A DNA stretch of 64,000 bases, from positions 1,736,001-1,800,000 of the forward strand of contig NZ_CP042172.1 in assembly GCF_005937985.2 (NCBI RefSeq), written 5' to 3'. Under the pieces are notes generated by a model. That model saw only the letters and a list, made by a program, of their open reading frames with translations. It did not search any database and had not been told where the DNA came from. This DNA comes from Arthrobacter sp. KBS0702 (GTDB lineage: Bacteria; Actinomycetota; Actinomycetes; Actinomycetales; Micrococcaceae). The position numbers were made by a program, and so were the translations under genes. This document shows, in pieces, positions 56,294 through 64,000 of the stretch. How positions within the stretch are numbered: the first letter of the stretch is position 1; every line of letters starts with the position of its first letter.

Positions 56294-58459
56294 TCAGCCC
56301 CGCCGGGACTTGCCGGCCTGGGCCGTGCTGGACTGCGGTCGGCCCTCACGGGCGGACCGGGCCAGCAGGATTTTCTCGTCCAGCGGCGCCTGGCCGCTGG
56401 CGCGCTGGACACGGAAGAACTCCCGTGCCTCGTCCTGGCGGGTTTTTTCGGCCCCGGTGGCGATCGCGGCGCGGAGGTGCTCCGGGCCGTAGCCGAAGGC
56501 GTCCACCAGGTCCAGCGCATGCGGACGGATCTTCACGAGCAGCCGGTTGATGTACTCGCCCACGGTGCGGGCACGCTGCATCGAGAGCCGGCCGTTCATC
56601 AGGTACCAGGACAGGTTCTTCTCGATCAGCGACAGCCCGAACAGGTCCCGCAGCCAGGTCAGGACCGCCCTGGTTCCGGGGTCGGCGACGTTGGCCAGGG
56701 CCTCGGTGAAGGCCTCCCACTGCAGCAGCTCGGCGTGTGCCTGTGCCGCCTCGATGAGTTCGTTCTGGTGGCTGTTGAACAGCGCGGCGGCCTGCTGCTG
56801 CGGCAGCTTGTTCGCGCCCTTGAGGGCGGCGCCGACCTCGGCCACCATGGCCTGGACGCGCTCGGTCAGCAGCGCACGCTGGCCGGCCTCATCTTTGATG
56901 GCGGTGGCCGCCTTCTGCACCGAGCCGGAGTCCGCCACGAACTGGGCGACGCCGCGCAGGCCGGTGCGGTGGATGGCCGCGCCGGTGGCCTGTCCGACGA
57001 CGTAGCGGGCCAGCACGCCGAAGTCCACGTTGCGGAACTCCTTGGCGTAGTCGGCCAGCAGCCGCTTCGCGACGAGCTGCAGCAGCACGGTGTTGTCGCC
57101 TTCGAAGGTGGCGTAGACGTCAAGGTCGGCCCGCAGCGAGGCGAAGCGGTTCTCGATCAGGAAGCCGGCGCCGCCGCAGGCCTCGCGGCACTCCTGCAGG
57201 GTGTCGAGGGCGTGCCAGGTGCTCAACGGCTTGAGGGCGGCGGCCAGGGTTTCGAGGTCCTGGCGGTCCTCGTCGGTGTCGTTCCGGCCGGAGAAGACGT
57301 CGTCGAACTTCTGCAGCAACTGCTCGCTGGCAAAGCTCGCGGCGTAGGTGGTGGCGAGCCGGGTGAACAGCCGGCGCTGGTGCCGCTGGTAGTCCAGCAG
57401 CACCTCTTCGTCCGTGGCGGAGGACGCGTTGAACTGGCGGCGTTCGGAGGCGTACTGGATGGCGGTCTTGAGCGCCAGCTTGGAAGCGGTCACGGCGGCG
57501 CCGTCGAGGGAGACCCGGCCCTGGACCAGGGTGCCCAGCATTGTGAAGAAGCGCCGGCCCGGGCTGGCGATCGGGGAGCTGTAGGTTCCGTCGGAGTCGA
57601 CGTTGCCGTAGCGGTTGAGCAGGTTCGTCCGCGGGATCCGGACCTGCGTGAAGTGCAGCCGGCCGTTGTCGATGCCGTTCAGGCCGCCCTTGACGCCGTC
57701 GTCCTCGCCGCCGATGCCCGGCAGGAACTCCTTGGACTTCGGGTCACGGAGCTCCACGTAGAAGGCGTGCACGCCGTGGTTGACGCCGTTGGTGATCAGC
57801 TGGGCGAAGACGACGGCGGCGAGGCCATCGATGGCGGCGTTGCCGATGTAGTCCTTCCAGGCGGCGCGGAAGGGCGTGTGCACCACAAACTCCTCGGCGG
57901 CCGGGTCGTAGGTGGCGGTGGTCGCGATGCTGGCGACGTCCGAGCCGTGGCCGGTCTCGGTCATGGCGAAGCAGCCGGGAATGTCCAGGCTCATGATGCC
58001 GGGCAGCCACTTCTTGTGGTGTTCCTCCGTGCCGAGGTGCATCACCGCAGAGCCGAAGAGGCCCCACTGCACGCCGGCCTTAATCTGCAGGGAAGGGTCG
58101 GCAATGACCAGTTCCTGGAAACCGGCGATATTGCCGCCGTGTTCGTCCTCGCCGCCGAGCGCGGTCGGGAAGGCACGGTGAACGGCGCCGTTGTCCACGA
58201 GGATCTTCAGCTGGCCGAACACGCGCTGCCGGTGCTCGGTGTGGGTGAGTCCCTCGGTCTTGTATAGCTCCGGCCGGCCGGCCAGTTCCCGGGCCTGCCG
58301 GCGGACGGCGGCCCATTTGCCCAGCAGCTGTTCGCCGAGGGCGGCGACGTCGACGGCGGGGGCCACCGCCGCGGGCGCGGCCGGAGGGGCCGCGGGGGTT
58401 CTGGGCGCCGGGGTGGCGGCGGTGGTGTGGCCCGCGGAGCGGTCGGCTAGTTCAGTCAT
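56294..58459 (-). CDS. Acyl-CoA dehydrogenase / oxidase family protein
   Basis: FAD-dependent enzyme for the first step of beta-oxidation. The 721 residues are long and resemble acyl-CoA oxidases. An Ala/Pro-rich N-terminus (about 11-40) precedes FAMTETGHGSD (about 164-174). ECREACGGAGF (about 423-433) and the catalytic Glu453 in TFEGDNTVLLQ follow, then a long C-terminal helical domain. It lies downstream of the tetR gene on the same strand and is divergent from thiolase-fabG4-maoC, so it is part of one fatty-acid module. Oxidase versus ETF-linked dehydrogenase cannot be decided. Confidence 0.88.
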   Translation of the reverse strand: MTELADRSAGHTTAATPAPRTPAAPPAAPAAVAPAVDVAALGEQLLGKWAAVRRQARELAGRPELYKTEGLTHTEHRQRVFGQLKILVDNGAVHRAFPTALGGEDEHGGNIAGFQELVIADPSLQIKAGVQWGLFGSAVMHLGTEEHHKKWLPGIMSLDIPGCFAMTETGHGSDVASIATTATYDPAAEEFVVHTPFRAAWKDYIGNAAIDGLAAVVFAQLITNGVNHGVHAFYVELRDPKSKEFLPGIGGEDDGVKGGLNGIDNGRLHFTQVRIPRTNLLNRYGNVDSDGTYSSPIASPGRRFFTMLGTLVQGRVSLDGAAVTASKLALKTAIQYASERRQFNASSATDEEVLLDYQRHQRRLFTRLATTYAASFASEQLLQKFDDVFSGRNDTDEDRQDLETLAAALKPLSTWHALDTLQECREACGGAGFLIENRFASLRADLDVYATFEGDNTVLLQLVAKRLLADYAKEFRNVDFGVLARYVVGQATGAAIHRTGLRGVAQFVADSGSVQKAATAIKDEAGQRALLTERVQAMVAEVGAALKGANKLPQQQAAALFNSHQNELIEAAQAHAELLQWEAFTEALANVADPGTRAVLTWLRDLFGLSLIEKNLSWYLMNGRLSMQRARTVGEYINRLLVKIRPHALDLVDAFGYGPEHLRAAIATGAEKTRQDEAREFFRVQRASGQAPLDEKILLARSAREGRPQSSTAQAGKSRRG

Positions 58460-58547
58460 GTCGATTCCTTCGTTGGCACTGACATTGCGGTTCTGGCAGT
58501 TGGTGGTCTGGTGTTGGGCGATGTGATTCAGGGGGGCCGGCGTCCCG

Positions 58548-59252
58548 TTACGGGGCCGGCGGGTCTTGGAGTTCGGGTGCGATGCCGAAGCAGAGCCAGT
58601 CGGTGATCTGGCGGGCCATGGCTTCCTGGCCCGGCTTGGCGGGGGAGTCGGGGCTGGCGAGCCACTGCTCGCCGGCGTTGCGGACCAGTCCGATCGCGGC
58701 GTTGGGCCAGTAGCCGATCACGGCCTCCTTGCCGGGGACGGCGCGCAGTTGGTTCCGCATGGGCAGCGCGATCATCTCGCTGATCGCGGCGAAGAAGTGG
58801 CCTAGGGCGCCGGCCGTGCTGATCGAGCCGGTGTGGCTCTCTGCGTCGCCGGGCGCGTAGCGGGTCACAAACGTGTACACGTTCGGGCTGGTTTCAGCCA
58901 TCTGCAGGTAGGCGGAGACCATGGCGAAGAGCCCCTCGCGCGGGGTCTGCGCGCTCTGCGCGGCTTCCTGGATCCGCCGCTGCATCTGGTTCAGGACCAC
59001 TTCGCCGACGGCGTGCTGCAGCCCCGCCTTGTCGCCGAAGTAGCGGTAAAACACGGATTTGGAAGTCCCGGCCGCAGCGGCGATGTCCTCCATCGACGCC
59101 TCGCTACCTAGCGCGTGCACGGCCTTCCGCGCGGACTTGATCAGCTCGCGGCGGCGCTCCTCGCGGTGGGACTGCCAGCGGGAGGCGCGCCCGTCGACGG
59201 CTGCGCTGGCGGCAGGACCCGACCCGGCGGGATCTGACTGGAGGATGTTCAC
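58548..59252 (-). CDS. TetR family transcriptional regulator of the fatty-acid cluster
   Basis: One-component regulator of 234 residues. The HTH (about 33-80) has IKSARKAVHALGSEASMEDIAAAAGTSKSVFYRYFGDKAGL (ends near 79), and an all-helical ligand domain follows. The GTG start abuts a perfect 13-bp-arm palindrome. Acyl-CoA thioesters are likely ligands given the flanking acyl-CoA dehydrogenase, thiolase, reductase and hydratase genes. It probably represses itself and both arms of the cluster. Confidence 0.9.
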   Translation of the reverse strand: MNILQSDPAGSGPAASAAVDGRASRWQSHREERRRELIKSARKAVHALGSEASMEDIAAAAGTSKSVFYRYFGDKAGLQHAVGEVVLNQMQRRIQEAAQSAQTPREGLFAMVSAYLQMAETSPNVYTFVTRYAPGDAESHTGSISTAGALGHFFAAISEMIALPMRNQLRAVPGKEAVIGYWPNAAIGLVRNAGEQWLASPDSPAKPGQEAMARQITDWLCFGIAPELQDPPAP

Positions 59253-59283
59253 GATACCCAGCGTATCAGGTACGCTGGGTATC
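59253..59283. promoter_or_regulatory. Operator for the TetR regulator between tetR and the thiolase gene
   Basis: GATACCCAGCGTA (59253-59265) and TACGCTGGGTATC (59271-59283) are perfect 13-bp arms around TCAGG. The palindrome begins at the base before the tetR start codon and ends 30 bases before the thiolase ATG, so binding could control both directions. No second copy was seen upstream of the acyl-CoA dehydrogenase gene. Confidence 0.85.
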
Positions 59284-59313
59284 AGTAACCGCTTTGATCA
59301 AAGGAGACAGCAC

Positions 59314-60660
59314 ATGCCTGACAACGGAACGCCCGCAACCGGGCCGAAGGACACCGCCGCGCCGCAGCTCCGCAAGGCCGTAGTGGTCGGCGGCAACCGC
59401 ATCCCGTTCGCACGGACCGGCGGCGCGTACACGAAGTCCTCCAACCAGGACATGCTGACGGCGGCCCTGGACGGGCTGATCGCCCGGTTCGGCCTGCAGG
59501 ATGAGCGGATCGGCGAGGTGGCCGCCGGCGCCGTGCTCAAGCACTCCCGCGACTTCAACCTCACCCGCGAGGCCGTCCTCGGCTCTGCTCTCTCCGCCGA
59601 AACCCCCGCCTATGACCTGCAGCAGGCCTGCGCCACCGGCCTGGAGACTGTGCTGGGCCTGGCGAACAAAATCAAGCTGGGCCAGATCGACTCCGCCATT
59701 GCCGGCGGCGTCGACTCCGCCTCCGACGCCCCGATTGCGGTCAGCGAAGGCCTGCGCGAAGTCCTGCTGGACCTCAGCCGCGCCAAGACGCTGCCGCAGC
59801 GGCTCCAGGTGCTGAGCCGCCTCCGGCCCAAGGACCTCGCCCCGGACGCCCCCAACACCGGCGAACCGCGGACCGGGCTCTCCATGGGTGAACACCAGGC
59901 GCTCACCACGGCGCAGTGGAAGATCACCCGCGAGGCCCAGGACGAGCTGGCCTACAACAGCCACCGCAACCTTGCCGCCGCTTACGATGCCGGTTTCTTC
60001 GATGAGTTGCTGACCCCGTACCGCGGGCTCAGCAAGGACTCCAACCTGCGCCCCGACACGACGCTGGAGAAGCTCGCAAGCCTCAAGCCGGTCTTCGGCA
60101 AGAACCTCGGGGCCGAGGCGACCATGACGGCCGGGAACTCCACCCCGCTCACCGACGGCGCCTCCACCGTGCTGCTTGCCTCCGAGGAATGGGCCGACGC
60201 CCACGATTTGCCCAAGCTGGCCACCGTGCTCGACGGCGAGGCCGCCGCCGTCGACTTTGTCCACGGCAAGGACGGCCTGCTGATGGCCCCGGCCTTCGCC
60301 GTGCCGCGCTTGCTGGCCCGCAACGACCTCACCTTCGCGGACATCGATTTCTTCGAGATCCACGAGGCTTTCGCCGGCACCGTGCTGAGCACCCTGGCCG
60401 CGTGGGAGGACGAGGACTTCTGCCGCACCCGGCTGGGCCTGGACGGTCCACTCGGCAGCGTCGACCGCGCCAAGCTGAACGTCAACGGCTCCTCCCTCGC
60501 CGCGGGCCACCCGTTCGCCGCGACCGGCGGCCGGATCGTCGCCTCGCTTGCGAAGATGCTGCACGCCAAGGGCCAGGTCGACGGCCGTCCGGCGCGCGGG
60601 CTCATCTCCATCTGCGCCGCCGGCGGCCAGGGCGTCGTCGCAATTCTCGAAGCACACTAG
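59314..60660 (+). CDS. Acetyl-CoA acyltransferase (thiolase, FadA2/FadI-like)
   Basis: Cleaves 3-ketoacyl-CoA in beta-oxidation (or condenses acetyl-CoA). The 448-residue product has both cysteines, C106 in QQACATGLE and C434 in ISICAAGGQG. HEAFAGT takes the place of the usual NEAF, and AAGHPFAATGGR holds the His. ATG 59314 has AAGGAG 7 bases upstream. It opens the three-gene operon thiolase-fabG4-maoC, which resembles M. tuberculosis fadA2-fabG4-htdX (Rv0243-Rv0241c), and is controlled by the palindrome just upstream. Confidence 0.93.
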   Translation: MPDNGTPATGPKDTAAPQLRKAVVVGGNRIPFARTGGAYTKSSNQDMLTAALDGLIARFGLQDERIGEVAAGAVLKHSRDFNLTREAVLGSALSAETPAYDLQQACATGLETVLGLANKIKLGQIDSAIAGGVDSASDAPIAVSEGLREVLLDLSRAKTLPQRLQVLSRLRPKDLAPDAPNTGEPRTGLSMGEHQALTTAQWKITREAQDELAYNSHRNLAAAYDAGFFDELLTPYRGLSKDSNLRPDTTLEKLASLKPVFGKNLGAEATMTAGNSTPLTDGASTVLLASEEWADAHDLPKLATVLDGEAAAVDFVHGKDGLLMAPAFAVPRLLARNDLTFADIDFFEIHEAFAGTVLSTLAAWEDEDFCRTRLGLDGPLGSVDRAKLNVNGSSLAAGHPFAATGGRIVASLAKMLHAKGQVDGRPARGLISICAAGGQGVVAILEAH

Positions 60661-60668
60661 GGGGACCA

Positions 60669-62009
60669 ATGACCGACAAGTACACCCAATTCGTCAGCAG
60701 GGGCTTCGGCAAGGACCTTGCCAAGAAGCTCGGACTGCCGCAGCCCGTGGTGCTTCGGCGCCACCAACCCGGCGATCCGCTGGTCAAGGGCCCCGTCCTG
60801 GTCCAGGGATCCGGCAGCGGCGCCGACGAGCTCGCCGCCACCTTGTTGTCCTGGGACCTCGACGTCCGCCGCCACGCCGTGCCGCGCGAAAAACTCGGCG
60901 CGATCATCCTGGTCCTGGATGAGGCCGCCCATCCCGAGGACCTGGAGAAGCCGGTGCTCGCCGCTGCCGCCTCCCTCCGGGATCTTGCCAGTAATGCACG
61001 CGTCGTCACCGTCTCCCGTGACGCCGCCGAGGCCGCTGACCCGGCCGCCGCGGCGGCCCGGCAGGGCATCGACGGTCTGCTGCGCTCCCTGGCCAAGGAA
61101 CTGCGCGCCGGCGCCACCGGCAACGGCATCGTGCTGGCCGACGGCGCCCGGACCACCAGCCCCAGTGCCCTCGGCGCCCTCCGGTTCTTCCTCTCCGGCC
61201 GCTCCGCGTTCGTGGACGGCCAGTTCCTCACCGTCACCTCGGGCGCGGGGCAGCTGCCGGCCGACGCCGAGAAGCCGCTGGCGGGAAAGGTCGCGGTAGT
61301 GACCGGGGCCGCCCGGGGGATCGGTGCGGCCATCGCCCGCACGCTTCACCGCGACGGCGCCACGATTATTGCGGTGGACATTCCGGCCGCCGGGGACCAC
61401 CTGGCGAAGGTTGCCAACGAGGTCCACGGAACCGCCCTGCAGCTCGACATCAGCCGCGAGGACGCCGGGCAGCGGATCATCGACCACGCGACGGAGCGGC
61501 ACGGCCGGCTGGACATCGTCATCCACAACGCCGGCATCACCCGGGACAAGCTGCTCGCCAACATGGACCAGGGCCGCTGGAATTCGGTGATCGCCGTAAA
61601 CATTGCGGCGCAGCTGCGGATCAACGAGGCACTGCTGGCCTCGGAGCACTTCCGAAACTCGCCGCGGATCGTCTCGGTCGCCTCCACCAGCGGCATTGCC
61701 GGCAACCGCGGGCAGACCAACTACGCCGCGTCCAAGGGCGGCGTGATGGGCATGGTCCGTGCCACGGCGCCGCTGCTCGCTCCGCACGGCGGCTCGATCA
61801 ACGCCGTCGCCCCCGGCTTCATCGAAACCGAGATGACCGCCAAAATCCCGTTCGCCACCCGCGAGGTGGCCCGCCGGCTCAACTCACTGCAGCAGGGCGG
61901 CCGGCCCGGGGACGTGGCGGAGGCCATCGCCTTCCTCGCCAGCGACGCCGCCGGCGGGATCTCCGGTGAGGTGCTGCGCGTTTGCGGACAGAACCTGGTG
62001 GGGGCATGA
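60669..62009 (+). CDS. High-molecular-weight 3-oxoacyl reductase (FabG4-like)
   Basis: Two-domain reductase of 446 residues. A degenerate N-terminal flavodoxin-like domain (about 1-200) precedes a complete SDR domain with VVTGAARGIG (about 208-217), HNAGIT, the catalytic Ser in VASTSG and NYAASK (about 351-356). FabG4-type enzymes use NADH and act on 3-oxoacyl-CoA. The start at ATG 60669 is 8 bases after the thiolase stop. Its TGA overlaps the maoC ATG. Here it should serve as the hydroxyacyl-CoA dehydrogenase step. Confidence 0.93.
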   Translation: MTDKYTQFVSRGFGKDLAKKLGLPQPVVLRRHQPGDPLVKGPVLVQGSGSGADELAATLLSWDLDVRRHAVPREKLGAIILVLDEAAHPEDLEKPVLAAAASLRDLASNARVVTVSRDAAEAADPAAAAARQGIDGLLRSLAKELRAGATGNGIVLADGARTTSPSALGALRFFLSGRSAFVDGQFLTVTSGAGQLPADAEKPLAGKVAVVTGAARGIGAAIARTLHRDGATIIAVDIPAAGDHLAKVANEVHGTALQLDISREDAGQRIIDHATERHGRLDIVIHNAGITRDKLLANMDQGRWNSVIAVNIAAQLRINEALLASEHFRNSPRIVSVASTSGIAGNRGQTNYAASKGGVMGMVRATAPLLAPHGGSINAVAPGFIETEMTAKIPFATREVARRLNSLQQGGRPGDVAEAIAFLASDAAGGISGEVLRVCGQNLVGA

Positions 62010-62920
62010 CCCGTTCGCAGCCGGTCATCCTGGGCGAGATGCCATCCCTCTCCAAGCTCTACGTCAACGCCGCTGCCACCGCGGCACGGCGAAGGGTGCT
62101 GGGCACGCACTCGGTCGCACAGTTGCCCGCGAGCAACCACGAGGTCCACGGCGTCAAGGCGGGCGTCGAGAACCTCACCGCCTACCAGCACCTGATCGGC
62201 GAAACGGCCAGCGACGTGCTGCCCGCGGGATTCATCCACGCCTTGGCGTTTCCGTTATCCATGTCCGTGATGAACCGGGATGACTTTCCGCTGCCGCTGC
62301 TCGGGATGATCCACCTCACGAACAACGTGGTCCAGAGCGCTCCGGTGCTGTTCACCGAGGCGCTGGACATCCGGGCCTGGGCGGAAAACCTGCGCGGGCA
62401 CCGGGCCGGGACCCAGCTGGACCTGGTGGCCGAGGTGCGCGGGGCCGGAGAGGACTTCGTCCGCTGGCGCGGCGTGTCCACCTACCTGGCAAAGGGCGTC
62501 TTCCTTCCGGGCATCGACAAGCCCAGCGCGCCCGCCGTCCCGGAGGAATTCCGGGTGCCGAACCCCACGGCACTGTGGCAGCTCGGAGTGGACACCGGCC
62601 GGGCGTACGCCTCCGTTTCCGGCGACTTCAACCCCATCCACCTCAGCGTCCTCAGCGCCAAGGCCCTCGGCATGCGCCGCTCCATCGCCCACGGCATGTA
62701 CCTCGCCTCCCGGGCCCTGGCCGACGTCGGCGCCGCGAAGGGTGACGCCTTTAGCTGGGAGGTGGCGTTCGAGGCGCCCGTGTTCCTGCCGGCCCTGGTC
62801 GCGCTGGACATCAGCACCGTGCAGCCCGAGGATGGCGCGTGGCAGCGTTCCGACTACGTGGCCTGGAACCCGCGCTCGGGCCGGAAACACTTCAGCGGAT
62901 CGGTTGCCTCGCTGAAGTAA
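62006..62920 (+). CDS. MaoC-family (R)-specific enoyl-CoA hydratase (HtdX-like)
   Basis: Hot-dog fold hydratase of 304 residues with two halves; the C-terminal half carries the hydratase-2 motif YASVSGDFNPIHLSVLSAKA (about 197-216), containing the catalytic Asp and His. The N-terminal half is a degenerate hot dog. ATG 62006 overlaps the reductase stop (ATGA). With FabG4 it implies that the pathway runs through (R)-3-hydroxyacyl-CoA. A strong terminator follows. Confidence 0.92.
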   Translation: MTRSQPVILGEMPSLSKLYVNAAATAARRRVLGTHSVAQLPASNHEVHGVKAGVENLTAYQHLIGETASDVLPAGFIHALAFPLSMSVMNRDDFPLPLLGMIHLTNNVVQSAPVLFTEALDIRAWAENLRGHRAGTQLDLVAEVRGAGEDFVRWRGVSTYLAKGVFLPGIDKPSAPAVPEEFRVPNPTALWQLGVDTGRAYASVSGDFNPIHLSVLSAKALGMRRSIAHGMYLASRALADVGAAKGDAFSWEVAFEAPVFLPALVALDISTVQPEDGAWQRSDYVAWNPRSGRKHFSGSVASLK

Positions 62921-62940
62921 CACCGCAACGGCGTACTCAA

Positions 62941-62978
62941 ACGGCGGCCGCCCCGGGAATTCCGGTGGCGGCCGCCGT
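62941..62978. terminator. Bidirectional terminator between maoC and the FUSC gene
   Basis: Arms ACGGCGGCCGCC (62941-62952) and GGCGGCCGCCGT (62967-62978) form a perfect 12-bp stem. An inner CCGG/CCGG stem (62953-62956 with 62962-62965) extends it, and CGTCGTTT follows. It lies between convergent genes. Confidence 0.82.
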
Positions 62979-63019
62979 CGTCGTTTGCGGGGTGTTGGTG
63001 CCGGGGAACAGACGGTCGA

Positions 63020-64000
63020 CTAGCTGGAGCCTGCGGGGGAGGCATCCGCTTCCTGCTTGCCGCCGCCGGATTTCACGACGCGCAGCATCCGGTGCAGGCT
63101 CAACAGGATGGACTCGACGGCGTTTGGCGCCCCGGGCGAGTTGTCTTCGCTGGCGATGCGCGCGGTGAGCTCCTTGACGGAGGCGTCGGCCTCCTCGATG
63201 AGCTGGGCCTGCCGTTGCGCATCCTCCTCTTCGGTGGCGCGCAGCACATCGCCCACAAGGGTCATGGCCTCCGCGAGAGGGGCGGCCTGTCCGTCGGGTA
63301 TCACGAAGGGATGGTCCGTCGCCCAGATGACGTCCGAGAGCACCTGGGTCACGTCCTGGATGTGAAAGGTCAGCCGTTCCAGATCACGCAGGCTCCGGTA
63401 ATCCTCGTCCACGTCCCGCGGATGGAGCCGGCGCCGCGGATTGGCTTGCCGGCTCGCGTCGGCCTTCTGCACGGCGGCGCGCACCGAACGGGCGTGGGTA
63501 GCCAGCGCCTCCGAGCGGCGCGACCAGTCCTCGTGCTCCGGCGGCCAGTTCTCCTGGAGCGCCTTGCCCATGTCCCAGAGCTGTTGGGCCAGCGCCAGCC
63601 GCAGTTCGGCCAGGCTGAGCGCCGCCGCCTTGAAATGCAGCGGCGGGAAGACCAATAAATTCACCAGGATGCCGACGCTGACGCCGACGCCCATCTGGAC
63701 CAGGTAGCCGAAGGAGAACTTGTCGGGGTTGTGGCCGCCGACCAGCAGCACCAGCAGGGCCGCCGTTGGGATCCAGTCGCTGCCCGAGCCGATCCGCGGC
63801 AGGCCGGCCAGGATCACGCCGAGCCCCATCACGATGGCGACGGTCAGCGGCGACGGGCTCCCGAGGCTGAACAGCATAAAGGCGAGCCCGACGCCGATGG
63901 CCAGGCCGACGAGCGTCTGGACGCCCTGGCGCATGGAACCTGAGACGTTTTCGTACATGGCGACGAGGGCGCCCAGCGGTGCGTAATAGGGATAGTCCGC
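63020..64000 (-). CDS. FUSC/aromatic-acid exporter family membrane protein (5' end outside window)
   Basis: The frame stays open to the window edge (upstream residues read DYPYYAPLGALVAMYENV), so ATG 63958 is internal and the protein is truncated here. The visible 326 residues have four to five membrane helices in the first 115 residues, with MRQGVQTLVGLAIGVGLAFM and the SDWIPTAALLVLLVG block, as in FUSC/DUF939 transporters. A long cytoplasmic helical domain with charged coiled-coil-like stretches (about 125-310) follows. It converges with maoC. Substrate unknown. Confidence 0.82.
   Translation of the reverse strand, partial: ADYPYYAPLGALVAMYENVSGSMRQGVQTLVGLAIGVGLAFMLFSLGSPSPLTVAIVMGLGVILAGLPRIGSGSDWIPTAALLVLLVGGHNPDKFSFGYLVQMGVGVSVGILVNLLVFPPLHFKAAALSLAELRLALAQQLWDMGKALQENWPPEHEDWSRRSEALATHARSVRAAVQKADASRQANPRRRLHPRDVDEDYRSLRDLERLTFHIQDVTQVLSDVIWATDHPFVIPDGQAAPLAEAMTLVGDVLRATEEEDAQRQAQLIEEADASVKELTARIASEDNSPGAPNAVESILLSLHRMLRVVKSGGGKQEADASPAGSS

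Overview
The window is chromosomal DNA of a high-GC Gram-positive bacterium, most likely a member of the Micrococcaceae close to Arthrobacter/Pseudarthrobacter. The evidence is very high GC, the actinobacteria-specific factors RbpA and OpcA, frequent GTG/TTG starts, and a gene order from gap to the SUF operon that follows Mycobacterium tuberculosis Rv1436-Rv1466 closely. Genes are dense and look housekeeping. I see no tRNA, rRNA, prophage, insertion sequence or CRISPR array.

Layout. Positions 1-3300: lower glycolysis (gap end, pgk, tpiA), secG and rbpA. 3245-11537 (minus strand): one pentose-phosphate operon in the order tkt-tal-pgi-zwf-opcA-pgl. 12052-16508: heme o and heme a synthesis (ctaB, ctaA) with an ABC exporter and a DedA protein. 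16600-21848: the SUF iron-sulfur operon sufR-sufB-sufD-Rieske-sufC-sufT, lacking sufS and sufU. 21991-27890: a zinc metallopeptidase, an acyl-CoA synthetase/thiolase pair, and the biotin ECF transporter bioY-bioM-bioN. 28214-34969: an ABC-F ATPase, a SURF1 operon, fabG, an Hsp20 chaperone, a frameshifted DUF5655 gene and an SDR. 35070-43931: serB, an ABC ATPase, TauE, an rRNA/tRNA methylase, L31 type B, lipoate ligase, aminopeptidase N and a YeiH transporter. 44027-47404: the ATP-grasp/alpha-E/transglutaminase trio of unknown function. 47425-51889: a DosS/DosR-like sensor-regulator island with a universal stress protein and two flavin-binding-fold proteins. 51935-56197: a zinc-ribbon SDR and the divergent glycogen genes glgC and glgA/glgM. 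56294-62920: a TetR-controlled fatty-acid oxidation cluster (acyl-CoA dehydrogenase/oxidase, thiolase, FabG4-type reductase, MaoC hydratase). 63020-64000: a FUSC transporter cut by the window end.

The most interesting signals are these. A 14-bp perfect inverted repeat encloses the ribosome site and start codon of rbpA. A set of GGG-N8-CCC-like boxes is shared by the two PNPOx-fold genes, the universal stress gene and (with one base less) hsp20, beside a kinase that keeps the heme-ligand residues of DosS. Two intergenic clusters hold a degenerate CATGCCCATTCCTGG repeat. A 7-codon upstream ORF overlaps the sufR start. A thiolase lacking the second catalytic cysteine lies next to the biotin transporter. 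A zinc-ribbon SDR lacks the catalytic tyrosine. All functional calls rest on motif and family recognition from the sequence alone; no database search was run.
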